NCBI RefSeq assembly: GCF_004027225.2
Contig: NC_046358.1
Coordinates: 443,001-507,000, forward strand
Length of the DNA stretch: 64,000 bases
DNA from: Strigops habroptila
Taxonomy: Eukaryota > Chordata > Aves > Psittaciformes > Psittacidae
Direction: 5' to 3'
The notes below the pieces were generated by a model, which was not told the DNA's origin, did not search any database, and saw only the letters and a list, made by a program, of their open reading frames with translations. Position numbers and translations under genes: made by a program. Shown piece after piece: positions 1-44,800 of the stretch. Positions within the stretch are counted from its first letter, which is position 1; each line of letters starts with the position of its first letter.

Positions 1-188
1 ACTTAGGCCAAGCTGAACAAATGTTCTTCCTTTAACCCCTAATGTCAAACCTATGAACTTAACCCATTACACCACATGGGTGTTCATTGGAGAGGCTCCT
101 GTTGAGGACAGACCCCACCAGGAAGGTCTCCATACCCCAGGACAAGCTCACACTGACGCTGGGTCTTTTCTGTCCCCCACTCTCGCAG

Positions 189-322
189 ACCCCTTCGTCA
201 AGGTGTACCTGCTGCAGGACGGGAGGAAGATCAGCAAGAAGAAGACAGCGGTGAAGAGGGACGACACCAACCCCGTGTTCAACGAGGCCATGATCTTCTC
301 TGTGCCGGCCATCGTGCTGCAG
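189..322 (+). CDS. SYT12: SYT12 penultimate coding exon (C2B beta strands 3-5 region)
   Basis: Acceptor ...tctcgcag at 181-188. The exon begins with the last two bases of an Asp codon and ends in phase 0 at ATCGTGCTGCAG, followed by GTCCGT. It encodes the polybasic strand ([12 protein letters not shown]) that in C2B domains binds acidic lipids or AP-2. Confidence 0.85.
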
Positions 323-1107
323 GTCCGTCCCAGCCCGGGGAGGGGGGACACACATCCCATTGCTCCCCGAATCCCTGCACTAGGGAGGGGGTCCTGGGGT
401 CTGAGGGGTTTGGGGGGGTTGTGGGAGCTGTGGGCTGAGGCTGTGTATGTGCATGTGTGGTTTGGGGGATGTACACATGGAGTAGGGGCTATAGGGGATA
501 TGTGTGCGTATGAGGGGGTGTATGGGTGGGATATGGCCGTTGAGGGGTGGTTGTGTGAGTTGGGGGTATAGGGGGATGCAGATGTATAGGATGAGGTTGT
601 GCATGTGGATGGGGGCACGTATGGGTTTAGGGGATGTGGGGGAAGAATGGAGGGGTGTGTCAGTATGGGGGTATGGAAGGATGTGTATATATGTATATAC
701 AGGGCATGGCAGGGTGTGGGGAGAAGCATATTCAAGTGGGGGGTGGGTATGAATGGGGTGGGGGTACAAGGGATGGGTGTATACTGGGGTGTAGCTATTT
801 TGGGGGGTGTTCATGGGATGGAGGTGCAGGACGTGTACATATGGGTTAGCATTAGGGGTACGTTTGGGTGCAGGTGTGTTTGGGGACACGAACATGGCAG
901 TGAAGCGCTTGGGCTGTTGTGTTCCCCCCCCAGGAGCTGTCCCTGCGGGTGACGGTGGCCGAGTGCGGTGAGGACGGTCGCGCTGACAACACGGGGCACG
1001 TCCTCATCGGCCCCGCGGCCAGCGGCATGGGCACCACGCACTGGAACCAGATGCTGGCCACGCTCAGGAGGCCCGTGTCCATGTGGCACCCGCTCCGCAG
1101 AAACTAA
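189..1107 (+). CDS. SYT12: Synaptotagmin-12-like, last two coding exons (gene partial, 5' part outside window)
   Basis: Two in-frame exons, 189-322 and 934-1107, encode the second half of a synaptotagmin C2B domain plus the C-terminus. Exon one follows a tctcgcag acceptor and starts inside a codon ([12 protein letters not shown], then the polybasic [12 protein letters not shown] and [10 protein letters not shown]). Exon two ends with the WNQML motif typical of C2B domains and MWHPLRRN before TAA. The wording fits SYT12 (Srg1) better than the calcium-binding SYT1/2/9 proteins; this is from memory of the family. SYT12 is a vesicle membrane protein linked to regulated exocytosis. In calcium-binding loop 3 the expected aspartates are replaced ([12 protein letters not shown]), so this half-domain should not bind calcium normally. 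Upstream exons (transmembrane segment, C2A, first half of C2B) lie outside the window. It converges with IGHMBP2. Confidence 0.8.
323..933 (+). repeat. SYT12 last intron, filled by a G-rich degenerate repeat
   Basis: The intron runs between two supported exons. Roughly 385-900 is a low-complexity tract on the plus strand: irregular repeats of GGGG runs alternating with TGTATG, GTGTGG or GGGATG. It is almost free of C on this strand, which explains the long proline/histidine-rich open frames on the other strand. It ends in a run of C just before the acceptor at 924-933. No fixed unit length is obvious by eye. Confidence 0.75.
934..1107 (+). CDS. SYT12: SYT12 last coding exon with stop codon
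   Basis: The acceptor is a C-tract followed by CAG at 931-933. It encodes [11 protein letters not shown], the loop-3 segment, [23 protein letters not shown] and a basic C-terminus, then TAA at 1105-1107. The HW..ML helix and final basic residues are the usual C2B ending. Confidence 0.85.
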   Translation, partial: ELSLRVTVAECGEDGRADNTGHVLIGPAASGMGTTHWNQMLATLRRPVSMWHPLRRN

Positions 1108-4097
1108 GGCTGAGGGGGGGTCCCTGCACCCCGGGACAGCGGCACAGGGGGTCGGGGTGGCCGGGAGCCGCCGGGGCTGCAGCCGGGCAGGGGCTGGGCC
1201 AGGCTCTGCAGCACTGGGAGGACTGAGCGGCTGGAGCATCCCGCTCCCAAAGCACTGGAGGATGGAGCAGCTCCTTGGCTGTGTCTCACCCCATCCGGGA
1301 TGTCCTCGCGTGTGCCACGGGCTGTGAATGGACCTGCTGAGAAAGGAGTCTCCATCCAAATGGACCAAATGCAGCACAACCTCCCAGACTGTTCCCGAGT
1401 ATCCCGGGGGGGCACCAGTGGTGGCCTCGAACATGGACCCTGAGGGCTGCTGGGGATGGGGTGGGCTTCGGTGAAGGGTGGTTTTGGTTGGATGGGAGGA
1501 TGGAGAGGGATGATAAAGAGCTGGCACGGTGTGGCTTCACTGGGTGAATGTGGTTGCTCTGGGCCAGTGTGGCTTTCCTGGGGGGTTTCAGAGGGATTTT
1601 GGTGCCAAAACATTGCCAATGAGGATGGAGAAAGGGAGAAATGACAGCAGAGGAAAAGATCATTGTTACAGGTGGGGTTTCCTTCTGTGTCCTCTCAAGC
1701 AGAGCAAATCTCTGCCCCTTGCTGTGGAGGGGTGGCTGGACTTGGCCAAAGGGGGTTCAACCTCTTGGGTTGAAAGAGACCTCTCAGGGCTGAGAGTCAT
1801 CAGTTGGGGGCAGCTTTTCCCACCCCAGCCCCTTTTCCCAGCAAAACCAACCCTCAGGGCTGCTCCCAGCAGCAAATTCCTGCTCTTTTAACACAGATCT
1901 CACAACTGCGGGGGTATTTTTTACAGCCCCCGGCCCTGGAATCCACTTTGACTTGCTCATCCCAAAGCTCCCTCGTTTTACCCAATGTCTGGGTGCAGAG
2001 AGGAATGTCCTGGCCCTGTGACAGAAGGCAGAAGCAAGAGTTCCCCGATTTCACCATTTTTAAGCCCAGCTCCTGTTTCAGGGGGAAGGGAGGGGAAAAA
2101 CCTGGATCCTGGCTCCTGCCGGCAGCAAGGGCCCTGGGTCAGGTTTGGGGTGTTGAGGAGCCAATGGCCACGCTGTTTTCTGGATGGAGGGCTCTGATGG
2201 AGCACCCCTATGGCACGGGATGCTCTGGGGACTCATCCCTCACTCCCACCTGCAGCATTCCAGCAGGAAGCTGGGCAGTCGGGGGGTCTGGGGCTGTTTG
2301 TTCACCAGAAAGGGGTGAGCGTGGTCAGAGGTGGCTGTTTGAATAATTTGAGCAGGGAAAAGTGTGTGAATGAGCCATTTATCCCAGATTAAAGACAACC
2401 CCTCCCGGGCTCGCAGCAATTCTCCTTCCTGCTCATCTCCCTTTCCCGCCTGACCTTCTTTCGGGATGAGGCTGCGATTCCTGCGGCGTTCCCCCCTCGC
2501 AGGCACCGCTCTGCTCATTCCCGTTACTCACAGATTCCCTTCTCCCACCCTCTGCCTCCTCCTCCCAACCCAGCGCAGGAGCCCCGTGTCCCATCTGCTG
2601 CCAGCGGGGCCGGTGCCATCCCGCCGCGGGCTGACGCACACCGGCCCTGGGCATGGGGGTATGAGCCAGGGCAGCGCCGGGCTGGCCCAGGACTGATGGA
2701 GGGGTTTGAGGGATGAGGTTTACTGAAGGGTGAGGAGGGTTTTGGATGTGGTTCTCAGCATGTGCCAACAGCAGCTGGAGTTTGGTGGTCAATTTGCTTA
2801 TGTGCTACCTCACCTTGCGTTTGGGAAGAGACAGATGGAGAAATGCTTGGCTGTCCTGCAGCCCCTGCTGAGCCTTTGGGCAGGATGAGCTGAGGGCCTT
2901 CCACTGCTACTGAAATATTGATGGGCAAAATGTGTGCTGTTCAGCCCCAAAATGATGGGGAATATGTGGTTTGGGGCTTTTTGTGTCCCCGTCTCCAGCC
3001 ATTCCTCTGTGGAGGCACCTCAGCACCTTCATCCTGGGGCCTGTGTGTGCCACCCTGGGGTTAGGTGGCTGCAGTTAGGTGGTGATGGGGTCTGTTGGGT
3101 ACTGGTACCTGCTTGAAGCCATCAATGAGAAGGGGATAGGGCAGGGGCTGTGGGTGGATGGAGAGGTGCTTTGGAGATGAAGATCAACAAGCAAAAACCA
3201 TGGAAGATGGATTGGTTTTGGGGGTACAGGACCAGGGAACAGGCAGGGACAGGGGAGTCTGAACGTGCGGCTCCCTCCTGCCTGCGCAGACCTTGCAGGG
3301 CTGGACGTGCCTTTGCCGCTGTGGATCTTCCCTCTTGCTTCCCAGGGAGCTTTGCAGGAAGGGCAGGACAGGGAGAAGAAATGCAGCTCCTCTGAGGTGT
3401 GGGAAGGGAACAGCAGGCAGTGAAGAGGGAGAGACCTCACCAGTGCTGTGCAGGGGGACAGTGAGAGCAGGCAGTGGATGGCGGCTCTCCCAGAGCATGT
3501 TTTGGAGCAGGGTCAAGTCTTGAGGCCTCTCCATCCCCACACAGCCCCAGAGCAGGACTGAGCCCTGCATGGGCCACTTCCCACAGGGATGCATCCCTGG
3601 CTGCTGTGTGGACACACCAGTGCCACTCTGACAGTGAGCAGTGCCAGAGGACTGCTGGGCTGGGGCAGTGGAGCTGGAGCACCCACTCTCTTGTCACCCT
3701 CCCTGGAGGAGAGGCTCACCAGAGGCTTTCAGCTCCTCTCATGTTCCTGCTCACGGACATTTGTCTTTTTACTGTAGCAGGAGAAACACCCCAGGGGCAG
3801 CTGGTTGCTTCAGGCATTTAGTATCCATCTTTACTGGCATTCTCCAGCCTCTCCCTGTACATCCATCACTTTGTCAGTGAGGATAACCAGGACAAACAGA
3901 GCTGCTCTCCTTCCTCTGGCTCAGCTCTGTGGTCCAGGGAGACCCAGTGACTCTTTACTGAGGCACATTAGCTCCAGGCTGTCTGTCACCACCCAAAAAC
4001 GAGAGCTCCCACCTTCCCCTTGGAAGCTTTAGCAGCATCTTTGGCTTTCACAGTCTGACCCGTGACTTCAAGGCTTAAAAGAAGCTGTTGAGCTCCT
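1108..4097. other. Convergent 3' flanks of SYT12 and IGHMBP2
   Basis: This 3-kb region should hold both 3' UTRs. For SYT12 the best polyadenylation hexamer I see is ATTAAA at 2388-2393. For IGHMBP2 (minus) I see no AATAAA; the variant AGTAAA occurs at 3954-3959, about 140 nt after the stop, with two more AGTAAA-like sites further on. No CR1 copy is recognisable, and the open frames here have no features of a protein family. Confidence 0.45.
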
Positions 4098-35774
<31,677 letters not shown>

Positions 35775-35831
35775 GGCCCCGCTCCATGACCCGCCGCTCC
35801 TTCCGCTTCCGCCGGGGCCGCGGTCACCGCG

Positions 35832-35874
35832 ATGGCGGCGGCGGCGGCGCTGGGGGCCGGGCGGCGGGCGGCAG
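35832..35874 (+). CDS. MRPL21: MRPL21 exon 1 (residues 1-15, start of targeting peptide)
   Basis: ATG at 35832 in GCG-ATGGCGGC, encoding an Ala-rich stretch with two arginines (LGAGRRAAG) and a donor GTGAGG. The start is chosen because upstream ATG 35773 is out of frame and this phase joins the next exons. Confidence 0.82.
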
Positions 35875-38800
35875 GTGAGGCGGGACGGGGTTCAGCGTCG
35901 CGGCCTCCCCGTGGGGTGAGGCCGGGCCCGGTCCGGTCCGTCACGCAGGGCGGGTGCTGCGGGCCCCGGTCTGGGCACGCCGCGTCCGTGCGGGAGAGCC
36001 CCGGGGGAGGCCGCGGGAAGGGGCGCGGGAGGAGCGCTCGGGTCGATACCGGCATCGGCCCCAGAGCAGCGGGAAGCCTCGGGGGGATGTTAACAAAAGC
36101 TGAATCCGCTTTACACGCTCTTTTCCAGCCTAGTACGGACTTTTAGGCAAAGTCCGGGTGATGAGGTGTGGGGGGATCCATCATCCTGCTCCATCCCCGC
36201 CGTGCTGGGGGCTGGAGGGTGTTTGGGGGGGGGTCTGGCGGCCTGGCCGTGCAGGGCTGGTGTTCTCGTTGCTGGGTTTGGGTTCTGGGTTGGGTGAGTG
36301 TAACCGTGGTGAAGTGTGGCTCCTGCAAGGGAGGTGCTGGAGCGTGTTTGCCTTTGGGAGGTCTTGTTAGTCCCCTGTATCGGTCATGCTTGGGGTGGAG
36401 AGTGGAAAGGGAATGGTCCTGCAGAGAAGCTGTGCACAGTCTGTCTGTTAATTGAACACATTGCTCCAGGAAGGGAGTTGCTATCGCTGGGATAACATGG
36501 GTCATAGTGTCACAGAATCACTGACTGGTGTGTGTTGGAAGGGACCTTAAAGCTCACCCAGTTCCAACCTGCTGCTCACGCTCTGGGGGTGCAGCCCAGC
36601 ACACGGCGGGGTTCTGGGCTCAAGCACACACTGAAGCCGGGTCATGGGGAGCTTCTCCTCACCCAAAACCCCAAGTCCTGCTCCTCAGGCTGCTCCATCC
36701 CATCTCTCCCAGCCTGTGTCGGTGCTGGGGATTGCCCTGGCCCTGGGGCAAGACCTTGCCTTTGGTCTTGTTGAACTTCATGAGGTTCACACTGGCCCAA
36801 TAAACCTTCACAAGGTTTGTGCTGGATAAATCCCTGAGCGTGTGTTTTTAGCCCTTTATCTCTTTCTGCTAATTCATGTGTGTGGGTCCTGCTCCTTCCC
36901 AAAAATGGCTGAAGTCACGCTCAAAGTATAATGTAAGTTGTAGTAAACCCCTTGTTCTTTGAAGATTTATGCACTGCATGGTAACACAGCTTCAGTGATG
37001 TGGTGAATGTTACCTTGTATGTATGTAGCTCTGAAGAGCATGGATTCTTTTAATTCTCACCTTCTGTTGTTGCCTGTTTAGCTGTGTAGTTCCTCCACTC
37101 CTCCTGTCTAGAAGGAAAAGGCAGTTTGGGATGGTGAAACCCAAGGCACGGGAGTGTTAACCCCAAATCTGCTGACCCTGCCCCGCTCTTCCTTTCCCAA
37201 GCTCTCCTTCGCATCATGGTGCCTGCTGGGAGCTGCAGTCCCTGGCAGCACACCGTGTCTTCCTCCTCACTTTTTGGAGTGGAAACTTTGCAAGGCTTGG
37301 TAGGAGTTGCTGAGAATCACCTGGGAAATGCTGGTCAATAGCTCCCTTCCCCTTTGGGGGGGCCTAGAGGCTGGAAGGGATCCTTCAAACAGCATCAGTT
37401 AGAGCTCGGAATTAGGAGAGTGCTCCCCCATGTCCCTTCAGCCCACTGCAGTGCTTTTTGGTCACACTATTTCCAAAAGAGGGGGATGCTCTGCCTGGAT
37501 CCCTCTTAAACTGTTGTGTCTAGCTGGAAGTGTCACCCTAAATAAGTGTGTGTGCAGCAGGAGGCCTTTCTCCTGCTCTCTTGCAGTGCTGCACACAACT
37601 GATGGGTCCTTTTTCTTACTGTGTGTCTTGTTTTGCTGCCTCCTTTATCTTTGTCATGATAAAGCTGAAGGATAAAGCTGAAGGAAGCTTTCACAGGCAC
37701 AGGAGTGGTACCACCACACTGGGACACCTCAGCATTGATGTGTTCTGCCCCACCACAGACTAAACCCCAAGAGTTACTGCTTAGTTTTAACTCTTTTTCC
37801 CTCTCTCCCTTTCAGCCTTCCTGTTTTCCTCTGCAGTCAGGCACCAGAGTTCCCAGAGCTCCTCACCACAGCAAGGGTAATGTCAATGACTTTCTGCTTT
37901 GCTTTTTGCCCCATGAGATGTTGCCCTGCCTTGGTGGGTGGGAGGGCAGCTTGGTTTGTCTTGACAGGGTGGGAGGGCAGCTTGGTTTGCCTTTGGACGG
38001 GCAGCTATCTGTCCCCTTTGTCAGTCTGTTGCTTCTCAGTGGGCTTTGGACTCTGCCTCCCTTCAGTCCCCTTTGCCAGAAGGATGCTTCTGTTGAGCTG
38101 TGAAATTAGGCAGCCGAGTTCAGAGACAGGTAATTATTTTCTCTGCTGAGAAAGGGGCTGCAGTGTGGGCTCAGTCCGTAGCAGACAGCAGAGAAGCCAC
38201 TCGACTCAGGACATTGCAGGCCCCTCAGCTGCAGGAAGGGCTTCAGCTGATGCTCCTCGGTTTAGGTGCAGGTAATCTGCTCCTCGGGGTGATCTCTGCT
38301 CGGAGTCTCTGACACCTGACAAACACGGCACTGGCTCTGCAGTCCTCATCCAGTGTGATGCCGGGAGACTTGAGCTCCGTTTGTTTCAGCGCTTTGGGAG
38401 CTGCTCGTTGGTGTCTCTGTTCAGTTCCCCTGCCGGGATGTCACCGCAGAGCGAGCTGCGGACTGTGCTGCTGCTGCTGTGACCAGGAGGGGACACTGCA
38501 GCAACGCAGCACTCCGGAGAGCAGCGGGGAAGAGGCAGGAGAGATCTGCTCTTCCTGTGCGAGCTGTACTGGCTCCTGGGCTGATTCCCGTGCGAGGTGT
38601 GCTGGTTCCTGCTGCGCTGCTGAAGGCTGTTGGGGTGGCCCCTTCCCGCTGGTCCTTGCTGTGGGAGCCCAGTTTGGATCTCTGCCCCTGCTACACAGCC
38701 CCCAGCACTGTCACTGAATCCCACAACAGACCCTTGGTGCTCACAGTTTTATACTTGCTCACAAGTGCTTTGAGTTTCTGTTACATTAAAGCCCTCTGAG

Positions 38801-41800
38801 AGGTGCTGCTGGGAATGACAGAGGAAACGGATGACACACAACTGCTGCTGGGTTCATTTTGCCTCTTTCACTGGCATCTAACGTTCTTCCCGGAATATTT
38901 TAGGCAGCTTGCACATCCTGTGTTATTTATAGGAAGTGTGGATCTCAGCACACTGGAAACTCTGAACTTCCCCTGTGTGATGGGGACAGTGTTCACTGAG
39001 CAGCACCTTTGTCCCCAGATTTCAGGATTGATACTATTCAGGTCATCTCGGCACCATCCAGGGTGAATCTCCCTCCTCTTTAAGGTTGTCTTTGTGGTAC
39101 CATAGATTCTTGATTAATAAGGAACTATAATCTGATGCCTTTTGCTTGTGTGTCCCTCTGAGTAAAGGCATTTGGCACCTCTCATGGTGGTCTCTGAGTG
39201 CTGCCAGAAGCTCAGACCGCTGCCTCTGGTCCTCCTGATTGCTCCTTGTCCTGCAGATCCTGAAAACCAGCTCATTACAAGCCAATGGCATTGGCATTTT
39301 TAATGTTCAGCCTCACACTGTGAGCTTCATGTAGTGTTTCATTTCTGAATTAACACCCTGTGGCACGTTGGAGCATGTTAGTTGTTGTTTTAAATGAGGT
39401 TCTGTGATTTAGTGCTGTCTGTCAAGGAAGGCAGCATGTGCAAGCGAATGGATGCCTTGGGATTGACTGCACAGGGCTTGAGGCAGCCGGGAACTGGTTC
39501 AGTTTGGGGCAGAGGATCCCTCCCAGTGATAAGCTTGAGGAAAGCAGAAAGAACCCACCATGAGAGCTGATGAGAACCTGTTGCTGGCTGCTAGCTGAAA
39601 CACCCCTGCCAGCTTTCAGTCTTCATCTGGTGCCCATGCCGTGGGCAGCCTGCCTTCAGGGCCTGCTTTATGCACTAAACTGGAGGGGTTACGTGTTGTG
39701 ACAGCCACGTTCTGTCCTCAGTAAGCAAGAAAACAACATCTAAGTATAGGAGGTGGAGCAGGCATCAGGTAAGTGTCTTCTGCACTGAGTTTGTCATTCA
39801 GGCACTGGTGTGGTTTGAGCTGTGCTGCTCCTGTGGTTGTATCAGTGCTGAATATGTCTGTGATGCTCAGGAGTCCCCTGGGCTGGTCCCCCAGGGGGGT
39901 CTTCAGGGACTGATGCAATGTCTTGAAATGGAGAAGCTCCTGTCCCAGCAGGACAGGAAAAGAGATGTTATTAAAGCAATTCTCTACCACAACAGCCAAA
40001 GCTTCCCTTCCAAGAAGAACAAGGATTTAATTTGCACCTTTTAGCAAAATACCTTGGGGCTCAAAGTCATCTTGAGGAATGATGCTTGTGCTTGGATGAG
40101 GGATGTGGGATGGTACATGCTCCTGCTGTGGTGAGCCTGGACAGAGATAGGTGTGGGGCTCAGAAGTCCTCTTAGTGCCTCTGCTGGTCCCTCCCTGGTG
40201 TGGTGCTGTGGTAGACAGACGTGGTAATGGCACAGGAGAGGCTTTGGGGCTCAATGTGTGTGGTGGCAGATGCTGAATGCTCTGGGGGTGGGAGAAGCCG
40301 CTACTGCTGCCATTCAGGGAATGCAGCTGTAAGTGACAAAGGAAGAGCAGCCTCAGAACTCTCCTGTAAAGAACCCAGCTGTGGTCTTAAGGCCCTCTCT
40401 AAACTCTCTATTTAACAGAGAAGAGCTTCACAGAACAGAGGAAGAAAGGATGCTGTGAGTCATTGAGGCGTAGCTGGGGCTGGCTTAGGGGTGCTCATTA
40501 CCTCCTTCCCCATCAAAGGCATGTTCCTGCCTCCAGATGCTCCACACCACCAGGAGCTGCAGGGCTTTCTGCTGGGCTGAAGTGGCTTGAGGAGCATTAC
40601 CCTGCTCAGCCCCTGCGCTGTGGGAGAGGTAACTTGCAGCTGTACCAGGAAAAGCTTCACTAGAGCCTTTGGTCTACAACTGAGCTGTAAGTGAGGCTTA
40701 AGGTGGATCTGTTTGCACTGAGTTGGTGACACATTCCAGCCTGGAATGTCACGGTGGTTGCTGAGCTTGATCCCCACCAGCACATCTACCTGCAGCTCAG
40801 GAACAAGAGATAACAGCCTGGGGGAAGCGTTTTCAGTTAGTTTTTAATCTGTTTCTTCCTTGGCTTTCAACTATTTCCAGTAACATCCTGAAGTGGGAAG
40901 GGGGGAAAAAAGAGGGGAAAAACTGGATCCATTTCCCCAGACCGACTTTGATGTGAGGATGGGAGTAAAGCAAAGCAACCACTGAGGCATTTATCACTGT
41001 GTGTTAGAGCCTGCTGCACTTCCTGGTGGACCTAAGTGACATGAAGCCCTGGGAGCAGGCACTGTGTGTGGTAGAGCATTTGCAGGTTGAACTCAGGAAT
41101 GAGACCAAGTGGTTCCTGCGTGGTTTTGAAGAGGCTGTGGGCTGCAGTGTGTCTTGTCCTGCTGAGTGCTTTTGCCTGGTGCTGGGAGGAAGGGCTGGGG
41201 ACTTCGCCACAGCCAGGGTCCTCTGCTGGGTCCTGGGGAGGTAACGTGGCCTTTGCCTCACCTGCCACCCCTGCCTGCAGCACCCAAGGCTGGAACAGAA
41301 AACCTCTCCTTGCTCATGAGCTGCTGCAGCGGGGAACGTGGTCCCTGGGGAATTGTCTCTGGCCCAAGAGGGCTTTGGGCTGAGTCTTTCATACTGGCAA
41401 ATCATTGTCTCCTCTACAACTTCTGCTCCCCCAGGGGAAAACCTCTTTCTTCTCCATCTCCAGCTTCTGTCACCCTTTTCCCCTCTCTTCATGTTATACA
41501 TCTCTTGACAATACCTGTTTGCTACAAGTGAATTTTACCTTATCATTCACAGGCTTGTTGCCAGAACCTCTTTGTCTTCACCCCCATGGCCTGAAGTGAA
41601 ACTTCCAGATCCAGTGGAAGAAGCAAAGTATCATGCAGGTAAAGGTCTCACGTCTCCAAGTGCAGACTAAGCACACCAGTATTGCCACTGGTGGCCTCAT
41701 TGAGTGTAAATGTCTTCAATGATTGGAGACAGTTTCTATTCTTCATGTTTTTGTCTCATTTCTCACATGTGTTAGTGTCACTGGACCTGTGCTCCAGCTG

Positions 41801-44800
41801 CTGGTATTGGAGATTTGGGTAGAAGATGAGGTCTCCTTAGTTGATGACAGCTTGTAACACTCCCAGAGGAATCTGGTGTGACGTGTTGCTCTGTAAAGCA
41901 TGAACCAAGCCTTTTGGACAGGAGAAAACATTTATTCTTCCTTTAATGGATAAATGGAAAAGCTGCAGCCAGCATCAGCAGTTGGATGGTGGGCACAGAG
42001 GGGGCTGGTGTATTTTAGTGCCTCAACCAGAACACTGGTGCCAGCAGAAGCAGTTGGATGGTGGGCACAGGGCAGAGCTGCAGAGGTGGGACATAAGGCA
42101 GTGAGCAGCTGGGCAGTGACATAACGTTAGTGAATGTGGTGGTGTCCCCACATCTAGTCAGGACCATGGAATGCAGCCAGTGGTGGTCCTGAAGGGAGCA
42201 CAGGGACCAGACAGCAGCAGCCAGTGAAGGGCCTGTAGCAGTTCAGCACCCATCCTCCTTGCTTAGCCTCACCAGAACATGTCAGTGTTCCTCCTGTAAG
42301 CAGACACAGGATCCCCTGGCACTGGGATGTGAACATCAGACCCACAGAAGGTCTATGTGTCCATATTGCCCAGGTGGGGCTTTGTCATGGCGCCAGGGCT
42401 GGTGGTGGGGAGCCAGCACACATGGATGTGTCTCAGCACTGAGCAGTAACGAGCCCCAGAGGGTGAATTCCTTCCTAGCTGCTGAGGGGTGGCAATGGGC
42501 AGTTGTGTGCTTCACACAGGCACCGAGCTCTGCTGTTCAGGAGCAGGCAGTGTTCCTGCCTCACCTTAGCCTCTGGGAGGGCTGTGAGAGGAACCTGACT
42601 GCTTGGCTTTAGATGGGGGAAGTAAAGGAGAGGAATTAGTTTATGAGGAGAGAGTGAGAGGAGAGCAGCCGGGCTGTGTACACCCTTGTGCAGTGTCCCA
42701 TCACCTGGCTGAAGTGTGTTCATAACCAAGTGATGCACATTGGAGACAGCCTCCTGCTCCAGGTCTCCTCTCTGGCTGTTTTCCATCATGCTCTTTATCT
42801 CCTTTGTGCTCCTGGGATTGCTCCAGTGACAGATGAGTGTCCCTGAGTGTGTTTGACCCAGTGGTGAACCATGAACTGCTCAGTTCGGTTCACTGAAGCC
42901 CTGTGGTGAACAGGGTCCCATGTTCCTTGATTGATTCCAATGGGATCCCTGGGGCTGCTGTGATTTCCGTGCCTTGTAACCTCCTGCTGCTCATGAGCTT
43001 GCATCATTGTCTCCCAGCTGTGCTCACCCAGAGCAAACAGCAGTGAGAGCGTTTGAATCCTGCCTCCTGTTTTCCTGCTGGCTGGGGAAGCAGCCGTGGG
43101 TATCTCAGGAAGGGTCACTCCAGATGGTGCTGAGACACAACCATGCTGGCAACCTAATGGGGACATCACTTGATGTTTCCTGTCACTGAAGGGATTTGGA
43201 AGAGTGATCAACCACTTGAGAGCCCCAGTGCAGTGAAGAAAACCTTTTCTGGTTACAAACCAGAAAGCCCCGTGGGTAGGAAGCTGGATTGGACAAGGCA
43301 ATACCCCTGTCAGAGCATCACCCTGCAGGGCTTTGCTAAGAGTCTGAAACGTAGGGGTTGAAATGTTGCCCACAGGGCAGTGATAGACCCAGGTCAGCAG
43401 TTCAGAGCTGGGAGAATGTATTGTACCCATTGTGCAGGTGAGGGCACAGCAGGGGGAAGGGGTGATTTCCTCTGGACTGGTTGGAGTAGACCACTGTGCA
43501 TCAGAGAGAAGAGCACCCATGGGACAGTTCCAGTGACACAGAAGCTGAGCTCTCCATCATAGTAGGGACTGCAGCAACTGCTGCCTTGCTGATCACTTCT
43601 GTCCTTACCTCTACCTTGACTGGTCTGTATCTGCTGGGCTGGAGCTGGGCGCTCGGGGGTGTTCCTGTGAGGGCTGGGTTGGTCTGACTGAATTCCTGTC
43701 TGTCCCAAATGGATGTTGTTCTTCTTATGTTCCAAGAAAATATGATTCAGCTGCTTCTGATGACAATGAAGAAAATACAAGTTTTCCAGTTATAGAAAAG
43801 TTGCTGCTCCTGACCAACTCCAGAGGGTGGAAAACTGCTGCTCTTTGGCTGGGAATGGCACTTGTTAAGCAATACCTTTGATATTCCCATAAAACTTGGG
43901 TTTGGCTTCACTGCACTGGAAGCTGATGACAGTAAATGAAGCTTGTTCATGTCCAGGCCCTGGTCCTGGGGTTTGTACCTGCTCTGCATCCATGTGCAGA
44001 TACATGGGAAGGGATTTTCTGGGAAGGACCGGGGGAAGGTTTGTCTTGGCTGTGCTGCAGGTCCATGTTCTCAGGCCAGGCCTTGTTAGCAAGCTGGAGC
44101 TGTCTCCTGTGTGCTTTGCCAAGCTCTCCTGATGTTCCTGCATTCCTTACATGGCTTTCAGAGCTCTGGGCCTTCTGCATATGACTTGGGAGTGGAGAGG
44201 AGCTGCCCTCCAAGTGCAGGATGCACAGGAAAGGGCTCTTTTCAGGAAGGCTGTATATCAGAATAGTGTGTGTTCTGGGGTGCCTGAGAATTAGAATCAC
44301 AGAACCCCAGCCTGGTTTGGGTTGAAGGGACCTTAACGCTCATCCAGTCCCAACCCCCTGCCACGGGCAGGGACACCTTCCACTAGAGCAGGTTGCTCCA
44401 AGCCCCTGTGTCCAACCTGGCCTTGAACACTGCCAGGGATGGGGCAGCCACAGCTTCTCTGGGCACCCTGTGCCAGCGCCTCAGCACCCTCACAGGGAAG
44501 AGCTTCTGCCTCAGAGCTCATCTCAGTCTCCCCTCTGGCAGGTTAAAGCCATTCCCCTTGTCCTGTCACTACAGTCCCTTGGCAAAAGTCCCAAGAAAAG
44601 GGGGGCTGAGCAGTCAACAGTCCAAATGAGCTGCGTGGTGTATACTGAGTGTTGGGTGTTCACTGATGTGTGGGTTTGCCAGCAACTGAAGTACAAATGG
44701 GTCCCTAAGTTCACACATGGGAGGCTCACATGTTGTAGGAAACAACGTTGCCGTTGATCCTTGCTTAAGGATTCCCAGAGGATAGGAGGTTAGGTGGGAG

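Noticed and set aside
148-895. Long His/Pro/Thr-rich open frames on the minus strand
   Set aside because: They arise because the SYT12 intron is C-poor on the plus strand, so the other strand lacks stop codons. They overlap real SYT12 exons.
42795-43520. 241-codon minus-strand frame in MRPL21 intron 3
   Set aside because: No domain, composition like random GC-rich sequence, inside a well-supported intron.
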